A stretch of DNA of 64,000 nucleotides from Zygnema cylindricum (GCA_037447655.1 JBBHKE010000346.1:64001-128000), one strand, 5' to 3'. Positions 1-11,199 are shown, counted from the stretch's first letter. The notes: generated by a model not told the origin, from the sequence alone. Numbers and translations: made by a program.

Positions 1-123
1 TCTGTCCAAGGTGCCCTTTTTAAATAAAAAAAACAAACTGAGATTGATAGTGGCATACAACATTTTCATTTAGAAAGAACTGAAAACATTACCAGATAGA
101 CATTGCGTACAAATTTCCTTTAC

Positions 124-3100
124 CTGCCGAGCCACCTGTGCAAGGTAAGGTTCTGACAAACTGCCGTGCTTCTTCAAGAGATCTGCAAGAGATCCACCGT
201 CCATATACTCAAGGACAATGGAAATACGACCATCGTGGTAGAAAGTCTGGTAGCAGTCCACCACATGATCTCTTCGTGTTTGATTTATCGCCAATTCTCT
301 GCGGATACTGCTCCTTACTGGCTCTTCTACACTCATTTGCATTTCCTGCACCTTGCTGTTCAAATCCTCGTTACTTGCAGCCAATTTCAGATAGTTTTTT
401 TAATGATTGAAATAGTATTTTTAATGATAGAAGGTTTTTATCGTCGGGTTTATAACTTATAAAATTTACAACTATATCTGTGAAATACACCGTAAATCGT
501 TATTAGAGTTAAGACATTATTAGCATGAGGTTTGCAATAGTGTTATTAACTCTGATTCAGTTCCGAAGGATATGGCTGTTATTGGACCGTCTAAAAAAAT
601 AGCGTCAAGAAAAAAAACTCGTATTAATAACGCTATGCTATTTTGTGATCAGTGGAAAAAAAAATTGGCAAGAAAGAAGTGATCTTAACGCTAATGACGA
701 TTCACGGTGTACTGGTAACCCATGGTTCTCAATTTTGCTTAAGTTAAAACTGCCTGTAAATTTTTCATGGTACGATAAAACATCATTAATGAAACATGAG
801 TGCTTCAACAAATTACGAAACTCAAGTGGCATTCGAGTAAAACTCCCGTTTTGGTGACTTAAATTTTATGTCATAAACCAACCCCCCCATATCTTAAATC
901 ATGTATATCTGAAAAATACAAGGCATGTTGGTAGCCTAAAAATAGAGTTTTCAAAACATAGCTCTGCCTTACAGAAATCCCATACAGATTACAGAACTCC
1001 TCCAGTGAATAATTCTTCTAGTGACAGAAAAACAAAGACTGACAAAAATATGCATCATTATTGCCCTCGTCGAGCACATGAAATAACTGCTTAACCCTTC
1101 GTAAAAAAAATTGTATATATATATATTATATGATATTATTTATAACATAAAATGGCATTAACATGTGATATATGACATTCATGAATGGTAGGGATATGCT
1201 TATTGCACCTTAAGGGCAAACTTTCTGCTGGTAACCTTGTGTTGTACGAGAGTCACTAGAGCACTACTACCTCGGCCGAGCTCCCTCAGAGGCTCCAAAT
1301 CGCTTAGTGACGTCACGCCAGCATCTGCCTGTAGCCCTTAGAATAATAAAAAAAAAATCTACTTATGAGCTCCCATACTTCACAGAATTGCCCATTTGAC
1401 TCGAAACTACAGCAGCTCCAATACTGTCCCAAGTTGCTAAACCTAATTTCAGATTCTTTTACACAAACAGAGGCTCCCTCTTGCTTGATCCTACGGTTTC
1501 AAGTAATTTCAGAAAATTGTAACCTAGGAGAAGGTTGAAAGAGAAAAGGAAAAGCATGTGAATCAGTATTTAGTTGTATAAGACTCAACAACAGTTAACA
1601 GAAAACTGACATCATACCTGGACCACGAGACCTCTCCTACTGTTGATTGTCAAACCTCCATCAGTATATGTACCACTTTCTGACCTGCATTCGCCAAAGC
1701 CGGTACACAGCCCATCGCTATCAGAGCTAGTTAACTATTATTAGCATTACCATTTCGTTTAAAAATTAACTGCACTAAAATACATTTTGCAACATGGCTT
1801 ATTATGGGTCACTTAACCCAAAAAAGTGTTCTTAACACTAATTTATGTTTTTGAGTCGGAAAAACACTCACTCAAATAAGAGTCATTAATTCTAATAGCG
1901 ATGGGAAGTGTAGTAGACTAAAGTGAAATGCCAGAAAACACAATTCTGACCCTCAACAGGCTGCATTTCAAGCTGATGACTAAGATTTAAATGACATAAC
2001 AACATCACAATTTAAGTGTCCGTAAATTGTACGAAGAGATCATATCTGATTGGATAATCAAGAAAAAATGCTAGTCAGCAAGCAAAGTTAAAAACCAGCA
2101 TAAAAGGTCTAACAAGGTTATTACAATATCAAAGTTTTGCCCTCCTTTTGAGAGAAAATTGGACAATTTGAACAGTTTTTTGAGGAATTGTACATATGGT
2201 TACTCATGAAACAGTACGTCTCACTCTCAACATGAGGGTAAATTATAATTTCTCTCGTGTAATTACCCTATCACTTGCCGATTCAGGGAAAGATAACACC
2301 CAAGTATGCATTTGACAATGGTATTAAAGGACCAGCTCAAGAAGAAAAACGTGTGATCCAAAAAAACAAAAAAAAAAACACTCACAGGAGGTCGAGAAAG
2401 GTATCGGTTGGTCGCGGGAGACTGACATGCAAGTCATCATCCATGTACGGATTCATGTAGGGGCCCTGAAAGACAGCAAGAGCACCGACAACACTATTAG
2501 ACATTATGAAAGTTCTAGAACCAGGTCTGAAAAAGTCTCTCCCCTTCTCTCCCTCGCTTTCTTAAACGAAAGGACGAGAGTGAGATGGGGGGAGGGGAGA
2601 GAGAGATAGAGAGGGAAAGAGGGAGATAGAGGGAGGGGGGGAGAGAGAGGGAGAGAGAAAGGGCGCGCGAGAGAGAGGGGGGGAGAGAGAGGGCGAGAGA
2701 GAGGGGGAGGGAAAGAGAGAGAGGAAGAAAGAGAAACAGAGGGGAGGAGGGAGGAGAGGGAGAGAAGGAAAAAAAGCGAGAAAGAAAGAGAAACAGACAG
2801 AGGAGGAGAGAGGGGGAGACAGAGAGACCAGCTCTCCCTCTCTTTCACTGCTAAGCCGTCCAAAATACGAATGAGGGAGGGCCTCGCTGGATCTTGCAAA
2901 GTTAGGAACTAAGAAAAACCATGCTGTCCTTCCTGCCCTAACCTCAACCTACTCAATTCCTTCCCTTCCCTCTGCAGACTTTTACTCTTCGTATTGTTAT
3001 CCTTATGACCTCACATACATCTTTCTCAATTTGTGTATGTGACTCTGGTTACAAAAACTGCAATTGCTTGTTTATCCACTCCCATCCACATTCTCGCTAT

Positions 3101-3537
3101 AAGACAAAAGCCATAACAAAATAAAACAAAACATGCGGCAAAAACTTGGGGAACAATGCGCAATAACCGCCCTTCTCCTACAGCCTATAAAATGCCAGAA
3201 TCTGTACACAAATGCAATATTCTAGCACCAATATTTGTATTCGATATTTTAGCCGATATTCCTGTCAGTCAGCCGGCACTCGAGAAATCCTCCATAAGTC
3301 CACTGCAAACTATCGGACGAACAAGATAAATTCCCGGAGAGCTTCATTAAGACATGGGAACAATAAGAAAGAATCAAAAACCAAAAAAATAAAAACCTGT
3401 CACGTCACACACACCTGCCTCTGAGAGTTTTGAGCGAATCCTAGATTGAGTGCAGGTGCAGCGTCATTCCAAGAGCTACGCGCGCCATGATCACCGGAAT
3501 TATCGACACGTGGCGGCGTCTGCCAATGGGAAGCCAT
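124..3537 (-). CDS. MAP kinase kinase (MAP2K/MKK type), 5' part; continues beyond the left edge
   Basis: Five exons fit by phase and splice sites: 3415-3537, 2386-2465, 1618-1684, 1209-1328, 124-351, giving 206 residues before the window ends. The protein is the N-lobe of a dual-specificity kinase that would phosphorylate a MAP kinase. Residues 62-75 resemble the plant MKK1/2 leader (FLDLLSESGTYTDGG). The glycine loop is LGRGSSALVTLV (107-118), the ATP lysine is in FALK (K130), the helix-C glutamate is E149 in IRREL, and the hinge region reads IVLEYMDGGSLADLL. The catalytic HRD and DFG motifs lie off the left edge. Oddity: the third glycine of GxGxxG is Ala113. The start ATG at 3537 is the first in-frame Met of an exon with a GT donor and correct phase. 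Two MITEs and a GA tract sit in its introns. The family call is firm; the exact subgroup is not. Confidence 0.88.
486..711. repeat. TA-flanked MITE copy (family A) in a MAP2K intron
   Basis: The ends are inverted: TACACCGTAAATCGTTATTAG on the left and the reverse complement of TACACCGTGAATCGTCATTAG on the right. Both ends carry TA, as expected of a Tc1/mariner-type (Stowaway-like) target. It is about 226 bp and has no coding capacity. It lies in the intron between exons 1209-1328 and 124-351. Confidence 0.85.
1704..1912. repeat. TA-flanked MITE copy (family A) abutting a MAP2K 3' splice site
   Basis: The left end is TACACAGCCCATCGCTAT and the right end ATAGCGATGGGAAGTGTA. The inner end lies only 18 bp from the acceptor AG of the 1618-1684 exon, so the branch point of that intron probably lies in MITE DNA. 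It resembles the copy at 32549-32745 (shared internal ATTATG-GCCACTTAAC block). Confidence 0.8.
2150..2275. repeat. Short dispersed repeat (family D)
   Basis: It shares its right end (ATGAGGGTAAATT, then CTCTCGTGTAATTACCCT) with the repeat ending at 22896. It is non-coding and lies in a MAP2K intron. Full element boundaries are not resolved. Confidence 0.5.
2580..2830. repeat. GA-rich low-complexity tract in a MAP2K intron
   Basis: Runs of GAGAGA, GGGAGAG and GGAGGGA on the plus strand, so the sense (minus) strand of the gene is CT-rich. It lies about 115 bp upstream, in sense, of the acceptor at 2466. Confidence 0.95.
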
Positions 3538-4498
3538 GGTCAGAGAGCAACAAAGCAGGCAACGTGCTCGGACGTTGTAACAGCGTAAATGGCTAAAATA
3601 ACAGTTCAAATGTGCGAATACAATTGGAAATGCTTATGTGGTGACAGAATACAGTACTACACACGTAGTATACGGTACTATGTACTCGTATAGTACGGGA
3701 TAGCCGCCTATAGCGTTGCCAATTGTACTAACAGCCGCAGGTTTCAAATTTTGAAGTACAGTACTGTACGGTACCGTAGAGGCAGCAAAGCGCCTCGCCC
3801 TCGCTGCACGGTCCCCTGCAGGAGAGCCCGATACACTATCGTACGGACGGGGGTAACCCCGTCAGGTCTGCTCGCTGACGGTCTGAAGAGTAAGCTCGCT
3901 TTCCGTGTTCAGTCTTCTCCGTCAAGCGAGGAGGAATTGCTTTGTCTTTAGTGGCTCGAACGAGGTATTCGTCCGTATGTCTAGCTCGCATGTCCTTTTG
4001 GAGCTTGTAGAGGCCAAGGACCTACGACAATAATCATATAGAGTAGCCACGTGCAGACTACGTCGTAATCTGCTAAATCTGTCTGTCCTTTGACTTTTTT
4101 CCTCCACGTGGCACTTAATTTTTGTTTCGGTAGAAACGACGGATTGATCCTACATATAGTCATATATAAAGAAATAGGACAAAAGTTTAAAAGAATGTGG
4201 CCACACGGAAAGGATCTCTAACGGGTTACCAAAGGATACTGGATCGCGGGAGCCGCGGAAAATAGGATGGCATAGGGCGGCAATACGGATCCGTTATGGA
4301 ATACGGATCGGCATCCCTGCGATCATTGCGGATCTCTGCAGATCGGATCTATCTCTTCTCTGCATGAAGATTCCTTTCGCTGTAGCTTTGTGCCAATACA
4401 ATCTTACCTTTCTCCTTAATAAAGGTCAAAAGGTGCTTGTCTGCACAGGAACTTCAACCGTAAAATCTGTCGCATTGCTGTCGCTCGTCAAAGCAAAC
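3538..4498. other. Intergenic, MAP2K 5' flank
   Basis: No convincing gene. It contains many GTAC/GTACGG words around 3640-3790, a GC-rich imperfect hairpin near 3840-3890 and repeated GGATC words at 4210-4350. The MAP2K promoter should be here, but no core element is clear. Confidence 0.6.
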
Positions 4499-4984
4499 CC
4501 TAGTTGTTCAATACGCGCGTTTAATTCATTTTTTCTACGTATTGTACGTGACTTTTCAGAAATACGCAAAAAAACGTCTACTGTAAACTGAAACTGACAT
4601 TTTACGGCAACTAATAAACAAAATACTGTAACTGTTAGATTTTTTACGGAAACTGTATGATAGTTTACAAAAAAGATTTGATGCACGTATCCGTACTTCC
4701 TGTTCAGAAAACCGAACAGAATGTATATGGATTGTACGGGAAAATAATGTGACGTCTACAAATATTTCTAAAAAGAGACGTTGCGGCGTCATACTATTTG
4801 AGCGCCGTGAGCTCAAATTTTGTACGGGCGTCTTCTTCAAATTTCGAAAAGAAGCTGCCATTATTACTTGAACAGTTGAACGCTAAAAATCACAGAAGAC
4901 GCCATTACCAACGCCACGGCAGTAGTTAGTACACTGTCGTTGAAGCCGTTGACAAAGAAGTCACAAACCTCCAAAAAAGCAGCC

Positions 4985-5278
4985 ATGCCCAGAGTTCGAG
5001 GAGAGGAGTGGGACCACGTGAAGCCTCCAGACGGTGGGATCCTAGTAGCCAACAGATAATGTGTTTGTATTTACTGTAATTTTGAATTTATCGCCCAAGC
5101 AACTAGGATCAAAAATCATCTCACTGGAAATGTCAAGTGTGGAGGGATTAGAGCTTACACATTGTGTCCAGCCGAGGTGAAGGAGGAGTTTATCGCAGGT
5201 GACAACGAAAAATTTCTAATTCCTCTAAAAAACGTGTACTCAGTGACCTTGATGAACTCACGTGCAGTTTTCCACTGA
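4985..5278 (+). pseudogene. hAT transposase N-terminal BED zinc-finger domain, with stop
   Basis: The frame opens MPRVRGEEWDHVKPPDGG, typical of BED-finger hAT proteins. After 24 codons there is a TAA (5057-5059). The frame then continues with the zinc ligands, a Cys-x2-Cys pair (CIYC), a histidine in IKNHLTG and a final cysteine (KCGG), and closes at a TGA (5276-5278). The core domain that follows is in another frame. This segment would bind transposon ends in an intact protein. Confidence 0.8.
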
Positions 5279-5331
5279 CTCCAAGGACCAAAGCAACAGT
5301 TGTTCAGACGAAAATACAAAGTGCATTCAGC

Positions 5332-6453
5332 ATGCAAAACAAGAAGGAGGTAGATTTAGCTTGGGCCACGGCTTTTTATGCCAATGGATTGCCGTTCAGA
5401 CTTTTAGATGACCCGTATTTCAAGGCTGCGGTGAAGAAGACTGGTGATGTAGGTGTGAATTACAAGTTACCAATCCGTAGTGCAATGAGAAATCGTCTCC
5501 TATTGGAGACCAAGGCGAATGTGATGAAGAATTTGTCAAGTTATGTGAAAACCATTGAAGTCACCGGTGCCACAATCACATCAGACGGGTGGACAGCAGT
5601 AGATGCCAGTCCTTTGCTAAATATTTTAGCTGTCACCCCGAAAGGTGACATGTTCTTGACGGCAGAGGACACCAGTGGACAAACGAAGGACGCCGACTAC
5701 ATTTGTGCGGTGTTGGAAAAGGGAATACTTGCGGTAGGGGTGGAGAATGTGGTGCAGATTGTTACCGATTCTGCCCCAGTGAACAAGGCTGCAGCTTCGT
5801 TGCTCGTGGCAAAGCACCCTTCTATCACGTGGACGCCATGCGCTGCACATGTACTGGACTTGATGTTGGAAGATTGGAGTAGGTTGACCTTTATCTCCAA
5901 ACCTGTCCGAGAGGCAAAAGAAATTTTGAAATTCATCACTAATCATAGCATGAGTGTAGCCATGTTTAAAAAAATTTCAAAACTTCGGCTTCTGAAACCT
6001 GGAGAGACTAGGTTTGCTACAAATTTTATTATGCTCCAGAGGATATTAGATGTGAAAGAGAGTTTGGAGCGGTTGATGTTCGATGACAAATTCAAGGAAT
6101 GGGTGGGCAAGACAATGTACAAGATGGAGGTGGCTAAAATTAGGTACTACATTCTAAGTACGGAGTTTTGGGTTAGAGTGAAAGAGGCCGTGTCAATTTC
6201 GGAACCTGTGGTGCGGTTGATGAGGGACTGCGACAGTGGCCCGAATGTGGGGAAGGTTTACCAAGGTTTTTACGCCATTTTACAGTTTTTGGATAATTTA
6301 GCTTGCGCTGGAGGAGATTATATCCATGAAGGAATTCAAATTTTGAAAGAGTTGAAGACATCATGGTTGGCGAGGTGGAAGATGGCGCATAGACCCATTT
6401 ATGCGGTCGGCTTTGTACTAGATCCGGAGTATCAAAGTCATGCATATGGGTAA
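5332..6453 (+). pseudogene. hAT transposase core (DUF659 / RNase-H-like fold)
   Basis: A 373-residue open frame. It starts in the linker to the core (AWATAFYANGLPF), then shows SDGWTAVDASPL (first catalytic Asp region), VTDSAPVNKAAA (second Asp region), PCAAHVLDLMLED and LKPGETRFATNFIML, all typical of plant hAT proteins with DUF659. It ends at a TAA where normal family members continue, so the insertion domain and C-terminus are lost to frameshifts. Its frame differs from the upstream BED segment. Confidence 0.88.
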
Positions 6454-6627
6454 CGTGGAAACGCGACAGTTATGGAAGGTTTTCAAACAATGTTGGAAGG
6501 TTTTCAAACAATGTTGGAGAGGATGCTTCCAAATGTGGAGCAAGAAGATGCCCGCATAGAGTTGTCAAAATATTGAAGTTTTGAGGGAGTTTTTGGTAGG
6601 GAAGTGACAATATCTTGTGCAAAAAAA

Positions 6628-6918
6628 ATGCCAGCGTGGAAATGGTGGCAAGAGTTTGGATCTGCCACCCCTATCTTGCAGAATGATCTTGCAGAAGGTA
6701 GCAATGGAAATGGTGGCAAGAGTTTGGGTCTGCCACCCCTATCTTGCAGAAGGATCTTGTAGAAGGTAGCAATGAAAATACTTGCACATTGCTCAGATGC
6801 CAGCTCTTGTGAGCGAAATTGGTCGACATATGACCATATTCACTCTAAAAAAAGAAATAGATTAACGGCTAATGGGGCTAATGATCTCGTATGGGTCTTC
6901 ACTAATCATGATTTTTAA
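6628..6918 (+). pseudogene. hAT C-terminal dimerisation region, first copy
   Basis: MPAWKWWQEFGSATPILQ is followed, after a duplicated stretch, by ASSCERNWSTYDHIHSKKRN and ANDLVWVFTN, the hATC signature. The frame is disturbed by the tandem duplication at 6637-6770. Confidence 0.8.
6637..6770 (+). repeat. Tandem duplication inside the hAT element
   Basis: Two roughly 68 bp units beginning TGGAAATGGTGGCAAGAG, with a few mismatches. The duplication interrupts the C-terminal coding region. A second small tandem repeat, GGAAGGTTTTCAAACAATGTT, lies at 6475-6515. Confidence 0.85.
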
Positions 6919-7158
6919 AGAAAACTAGGGATGTAAGCTATGAAGAGAATTTGATAGAATGGGAAGAAGAGGAAAGAGAGGTTAGGGAAGAGGATTCAAA
7001 TGAAGACATGATGGACTACGATGTAGGGGAAGAAGATTTAAAGTAAAAATAGATGAATGACATATATGTATTACTTTTTCGGTTTAATGTGATTGTTTTT
7101 TTTTTAAATTAACAGGTTACGTCTTGCAATGTTGAATAATGCAAAATGTCACCTGTAG

Positions 7159-7880
7159 TGTTAGGTATAGGGTAAATTCATATCGCGATAATCTCGATAT
7201 TCGATATATCGAATATTGATCGAGAAGAATCCTGGATATATCGTACCGAGACCAACATAAATTATCGCGATATATATCACGATATATAGTATTTTTAATA
7301 TAATATGTTATTTTGTCGAAAAAGTCAAATTGTCTAATACGCCACGTACGCCATGATTTTTGTTTCGTGACTTAAAGGTAGACGCCGCAAAATGTAACCG
7401 ACAAAAATATACTAATTCTGTAATTCTAATGATTACTTATTTCGGGTATTGTTACACGAGGAGGACTCTGTAGTAGTACGGACAACAAAATTTATGTATT
7501 ACAAAGGCCTCGGGTACATCACGTATCGTTTGAAAATAAGTTTTACATTCGTGTTCTGATAAGAGTGGCTCCACGTAAGCTGACTATCAAATCTAAAAAA
7601 TCAACAAATATTTGGAACCCGACCTTTTTCGTCTGGAAAATCGTACTAGCGTATGACGTACGTGTACGTCACAAGTGTACCTCGTCAATGTACCTCAGAG
7701 ATCTCCTTCACTCTACTGACTTTCAGGAATAGACCGTATTTCTTTCCGGCAAAGATTTTACAGTCACTTTGTAAAAAGTCACGTGACTTTGATAACCTGT
7801 GAGATTTCTTATTTTTTATTTTTTTTTAAGCTTCGATATATCGGCGATACGATATATCGGCGATATATCGCGATTATTTG
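7159..7880. mobile_element. Nested hAT MITE (TAGTGTTG family), right end missing
   Basis: It starts TAGTGTTAGGTATAG and continues with family-typical blocks (ATCGCGATAA, CCGAGACCAACA, GATATATCG). The usual right end ACCGATACACAACACTA is absent. It separates two diverged copies of the host element's C-terminal segment. Confidence 0.65.
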
Positions 7881-7888
7881 ATTTTCGA

Positions 7889-8225
7889 GCGGAATTGGTC
7901 GATATATGACCATATTCACTCAAAGAAAAGAAATAGGTTAACGGCTAAAGGGGCTAATGATCTAGTATGGGTCTTCACTAATCTCAAACTTTTAAAGAAG
8001 ACTAGGGATGTCACCTATGAATAAAATTTGATAGAATGGGAAGAAGAGGAAGGGGAGGTTAGGGAAGACGATTCAAATGAAGACATGATGGAATTCGATG
8101 TAGGGGGAGAAGATTTAGAGTAAAAATAGTTAAAGGACATATATGTATTTTTTTTTTGTTATAATGTGATGGTTTTTGTTTTTTTTATCAATGTGTTACG
8201 TCGTGCAATGTTGAATGATGAAAAA
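7889..8225 (+). pseudogene. Second copy of the hAT C-terminal segment
   Basis: A direct repeat of 6811-7150 with about 10% mismatches by eye. It again encodes NWSIYDHIHSKKRNRLTA and ANDLVWVFTN, followed by the same untranslated tail ending near GCAATGTTGAATGATG. It is not identical, so it is not a recent simple duplication. Confidence 0.85.
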
Positions 8226-8856
8226 TGGAATATGCATATGGCCTGAACTTTGTTTTTTTGAAGTCGCATGCTTTCGGAGAGGTAGAGAAAGAAGGCCATG
8301 GCTGCCTGTCTGTGAAGGACAGGCATATTTATTATAATAAAAATGCGTTTTGTATGATTTGAACCTGCGCCTGTACTTGTCATCCATTACATACCGTTTC
8401 ACTCGTCCTTAACCAATTGACGTAGATGTTTCGATACATACATGGGGTGTGATAACAATTTATTTAGTATTGTTTTTCACCGCTCATTTAACGAAAAGCG
8501 TACAAACTGCGGTACCTGGTCAATTCAATTTTTGTAAAATATACGGATTTGTACAGAAAAAAATTCATTAACGTTTTTTACGATTTTTTCAAATCGACCT
8601 CTCCAGTTTCTACGTATTGTACGCTCGTTCGAAACGTGTGTAAAATACGTTTTGAACAACTATGAAGCAAACTCATGTTATTAAAGACGATCGTACTAAA
8701 TATTTTCCTTCAGATTTTACTTCGGCTGGGATTGAATGCATTAAATACGATTGTATCTTAGGAAGTTCTACGTGGCCAAAAATATTTTTGCCCGGCTTTT
8801 TTTTGACAAATCTTTCACCTAGTGGCGCATATTGCATCGCATCAGTACCAATTTAT

Positions 8857-9247
8857 TAGTGTTGTGTATCGGCAAGAGACTCATCGCGATAAAACCGGTA
8901 CCGATAGTTATTGGTTATCAAACGGTGAGGATTCTCGATATACCGCTCCGAGACCAACAAATTCCTTATCAGAGATAAGTAGAAAAAATGTGGTACGCTA
9001 TATAAAACTACTTTATAATATATTGTGCTATATTTTTACTATATAAAGCGTGGCATGCCGCTTATGACAATATGTTCCTTTCTGTACGTACAGTTATCCG
9101 TACAATTTTACGGAATATACCGTACAATAATTGCCGATATTATCCGTTTTCTGTCGTGATAACAGCAATACCAATATATCGATTATCGGTAAGCCAAAAA
9201 AAGGGAAAAATCCATTATCGGCAAATCCTTACCAATACACAACACTA
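8857..9247. mobile_element. hAT MITE (TAGTGTTG family), short copy
   Basis: It begins TAGTGTTGTGTATCGGCAAG and ends CCAATACACAACACTA, inverted relative to each other. It is 391 bp. The flanking 8-mers (CAATTTAT, CAAATGAG) do not match, so the target duplication has decayed or the copy is rearranged. Confidence 0.8.
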
Positions 9248-9265
9248 CAAATGAGACAAGTACAG

Positions 9266-9468
9266 TACACCGTGAATCGTTATTAGCCTTATGTACGCTA
9301 TATCGGCACCCCAAAATTTTGACATTGATACCTTAAATATAATAAATTACACTATTTAAAGAAGTGGACCATAATCTGCCACGTCTCGTGGCACTAAATT
9401 AGAATGAATGACGGTAATTTTTTCTTTACACTAATAATTTATATACGCTAATAACGATGCAAGGTGTA
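9266..9468. repeat. TA-flanked MITE copy (family A)
   Basis: Left end TACACCGTGAATCGTTATTAG, right end CGCTAATAACGATGCAAGGTGTA, with TA at both ends. 203 bp and non-coding. Confidence 0.88.
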
Positions 9469-9744
9469 CTTTGAAAGACGACCGGCTATTCATTGGTTGA
9501 TAGCCGATGCAATGTAGCAATGCAATAATTTTGAGTTTTCTAATGAGATACGCCAAAACCGATGCCCATCGTCAATACCGATGTAACGTGACGATTCGAT
9601 TCCCATTGTCAATACTAATATGATGTGCCGATGACAGTCATGATATGGTAAATCTATGCGACCCCGCAGTGCCGATTTCATCCGTTGTGTTAGATTCTTT
9701 GTGAAACGGCGTCTTAGTTATGTTGAGTGCCGCAATATAAGTAA

Positions 9745-10797
9745 GGAATTGATCATGACACTGATTGTTTTGGTTGCGCACAGTCACTTACGTCACTTTG
9801 TCAAAAATTGTACGTTTGAAGTACATATTGGTACAGATAAAGTACTGTTGAGTAAAATTTTGACGGTCAATCGGTTGAACAACTTTGACTTTCAAAATAT
9901 TGTTTCAACAGCTTAAAATTTGCTGCGCTTGAGGACGTCGACCGTCATAATAAAATTAGTAATTCACACGGCTGGCGAACGTTTACAGTAACAAAACTGC
10001 GACAACCACATGTAAATAAAATGGTTGCAAACAGTCACTTTTTGTCTTTACGTGAGCTCCACCGTGAGAGCACTTAGTCGCAAAATTGAAATTTAATCGT
10101 GTAAGCGTTACATTGAACTTAGACGCAAAATGAAACGAAACCTCTTTGAACTAAAGTACCATAAGTCTTGTACGGAAATATTATACCGCACAAAACGAAA
10201 TAAACTTTGTACACTATAATAAAACGAACCGGCGAAAAAATATCAATTGAAATTAAATGAAAAAAATGCGCGTCGTCATGCGCGGCGTAATCGAGCCACA
10301 CTATCTACGATTTAACATTCTGACATTGACAACAAATTTTCGTTTCGTGCGTTTTAATATTTCCGTACAAAACTAACAGTAGTTCAGTTTAGTTTAAAGA
10401 GGTTTCGTTTCAATTTGCGTCTAAGTTCAATTTAACGCTTGACGATTAAATTTCAATTTTGCGGCTAAGTGCTCTCACTGTGGAGCTCACGTAAAGACAA
10501 AAAGTGACTGTCTGCAACCATTTTATTTACATGTGGTTGCCGCAGTTTTGTAACCGTAAACGTTGACTGGCCGTGTGAATTACTAATTTTATTATGACGG
10601 TCGACGTCCGCAAGCGCGGCAAAATTTTAAGCGGTTGAAACAATATTTTGAAAGTCAAAGTTTTCCAACCGATTGACCGTCAAAATTTTACTCGACAATA
10701 CTTATCTGTACCAATTTGTACTTCAAACGTACAATTTTTGACAAGGTGACATAAGTGACTGTGCACAACCAAAACAGTCACTGTCATGATCAATTCC
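9745..10797. repeat. 1.05 kb foldback element (long inverted repeat)
   Basis: The left arm (9745-about 10204) is repeated as its reverse complement in the right arm (about 10338-10797). The arms are about 460 bp each, with scattered mismatches and a loop of about 130 bp. The outer ends are GGAATTGATCATGACA and TGTCATGATCAATTCC. The flanks share TATAAGT, a possible short target duplication. No coding capacity. A related, partly deleted copy lies at about 27060-27555. Confidence 0.9.
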
Positions 10798-10810
10798 CTA
10801 TAAGTTAAAA

Positions 10811-11184
10811 TGTTAGCGTGTGATTTATGTGTGGCGTGGTGTGTTCAGTTAGTTATAGTTTGGTTTGTTTTATTTGGCGTGTACGGCAGTATGTTGTTTT
10901 GTACGGTACCGCGTAGTTTATGTTGGTTCGGTAGTACCTTACTTTGATTGGTTGGCGTAGCACCTTTGTACGACGTGCGATCTATTTCTACCTGGTAGTA
11001 CTTGTTGTTTCGTGTGAGAGGGTATTTAGTACTTAGTCATTTTGGACGAATCTATCTTTTGTAAAGGGAAAAACTTCCGGTGAAATATATTTGTCTTTTG
11101 CTGGAGTGTCTTTTCTTCCTGCTATCTTTTGCTTCCGCACTATATCCTGTCTTTCTTCTATCCTTGTGTGAATCGATCCTTACA
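10811..11184 (+). repeat. Candidate 5' LTR of the copia element
   Basis: It begins TGTTAGCGTGTG and ends CTTACA, two bases before a primer-binding site. No second LTR exists in the window, so the boundaries rest on the TG...CA rule and the primer site. Confidence 0.65.
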
Positions 11185-11186
11185 AG

Positions 11187-11199
11187 TGGTATCGGAGCA
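11187..11199 (+). promoter_or_regulatory. Primer-binding site resembling the initiator-Met tRNA 3' end
   Basis: TGGTATCGGAGCA differs by one base from TGGTATCAGAGC, the site used by most plant copia elements, which pairs with initiator methionine tRNA. Confidence 0.8.

Larger units (their letters stand above)
4499..8664 (+). mobile_element. hAT-superfamily DNA transposon, full length by its ends, transposase broken
   Basis: The terminal inverted repeats are CCTAGTTGTTCA (4499-4510) and TGAACAACTATG (8653-8664), with further similarity inside (TACGTATTGTACG near both ends). Perfect 8 bp direct repeats AAGCAAAC flank the element at 4491-4498 and 8665-8672, the target-site duplication size of hAT elements. 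Inside are, in order, a BED zinc finger, a DUF659/RNase-H-like transposase core and a C-terminal hAT dimerisation motif, separated by stops and frameshifts. The 3' part is altered by a small tandem duplication, a nested hAT MITE and a second, about 10% diverged copy of the C-terminal region. The perfect target duplication suggests insertion was not very old, although the coding parts are already dead. Confidence 0.93.
8673..9744. other. Repeat patchwork without a gene
   Basis: It contains the hAT MITE at 8857-9247 and the TA-flanked MITE at 9266-9468. The remainder (8673-8856, 9469-9744) is AT-rich with scattered GTAC words. Open frames here are short and follow repeat sequence, so none is called. 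Confidence 0.6.
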
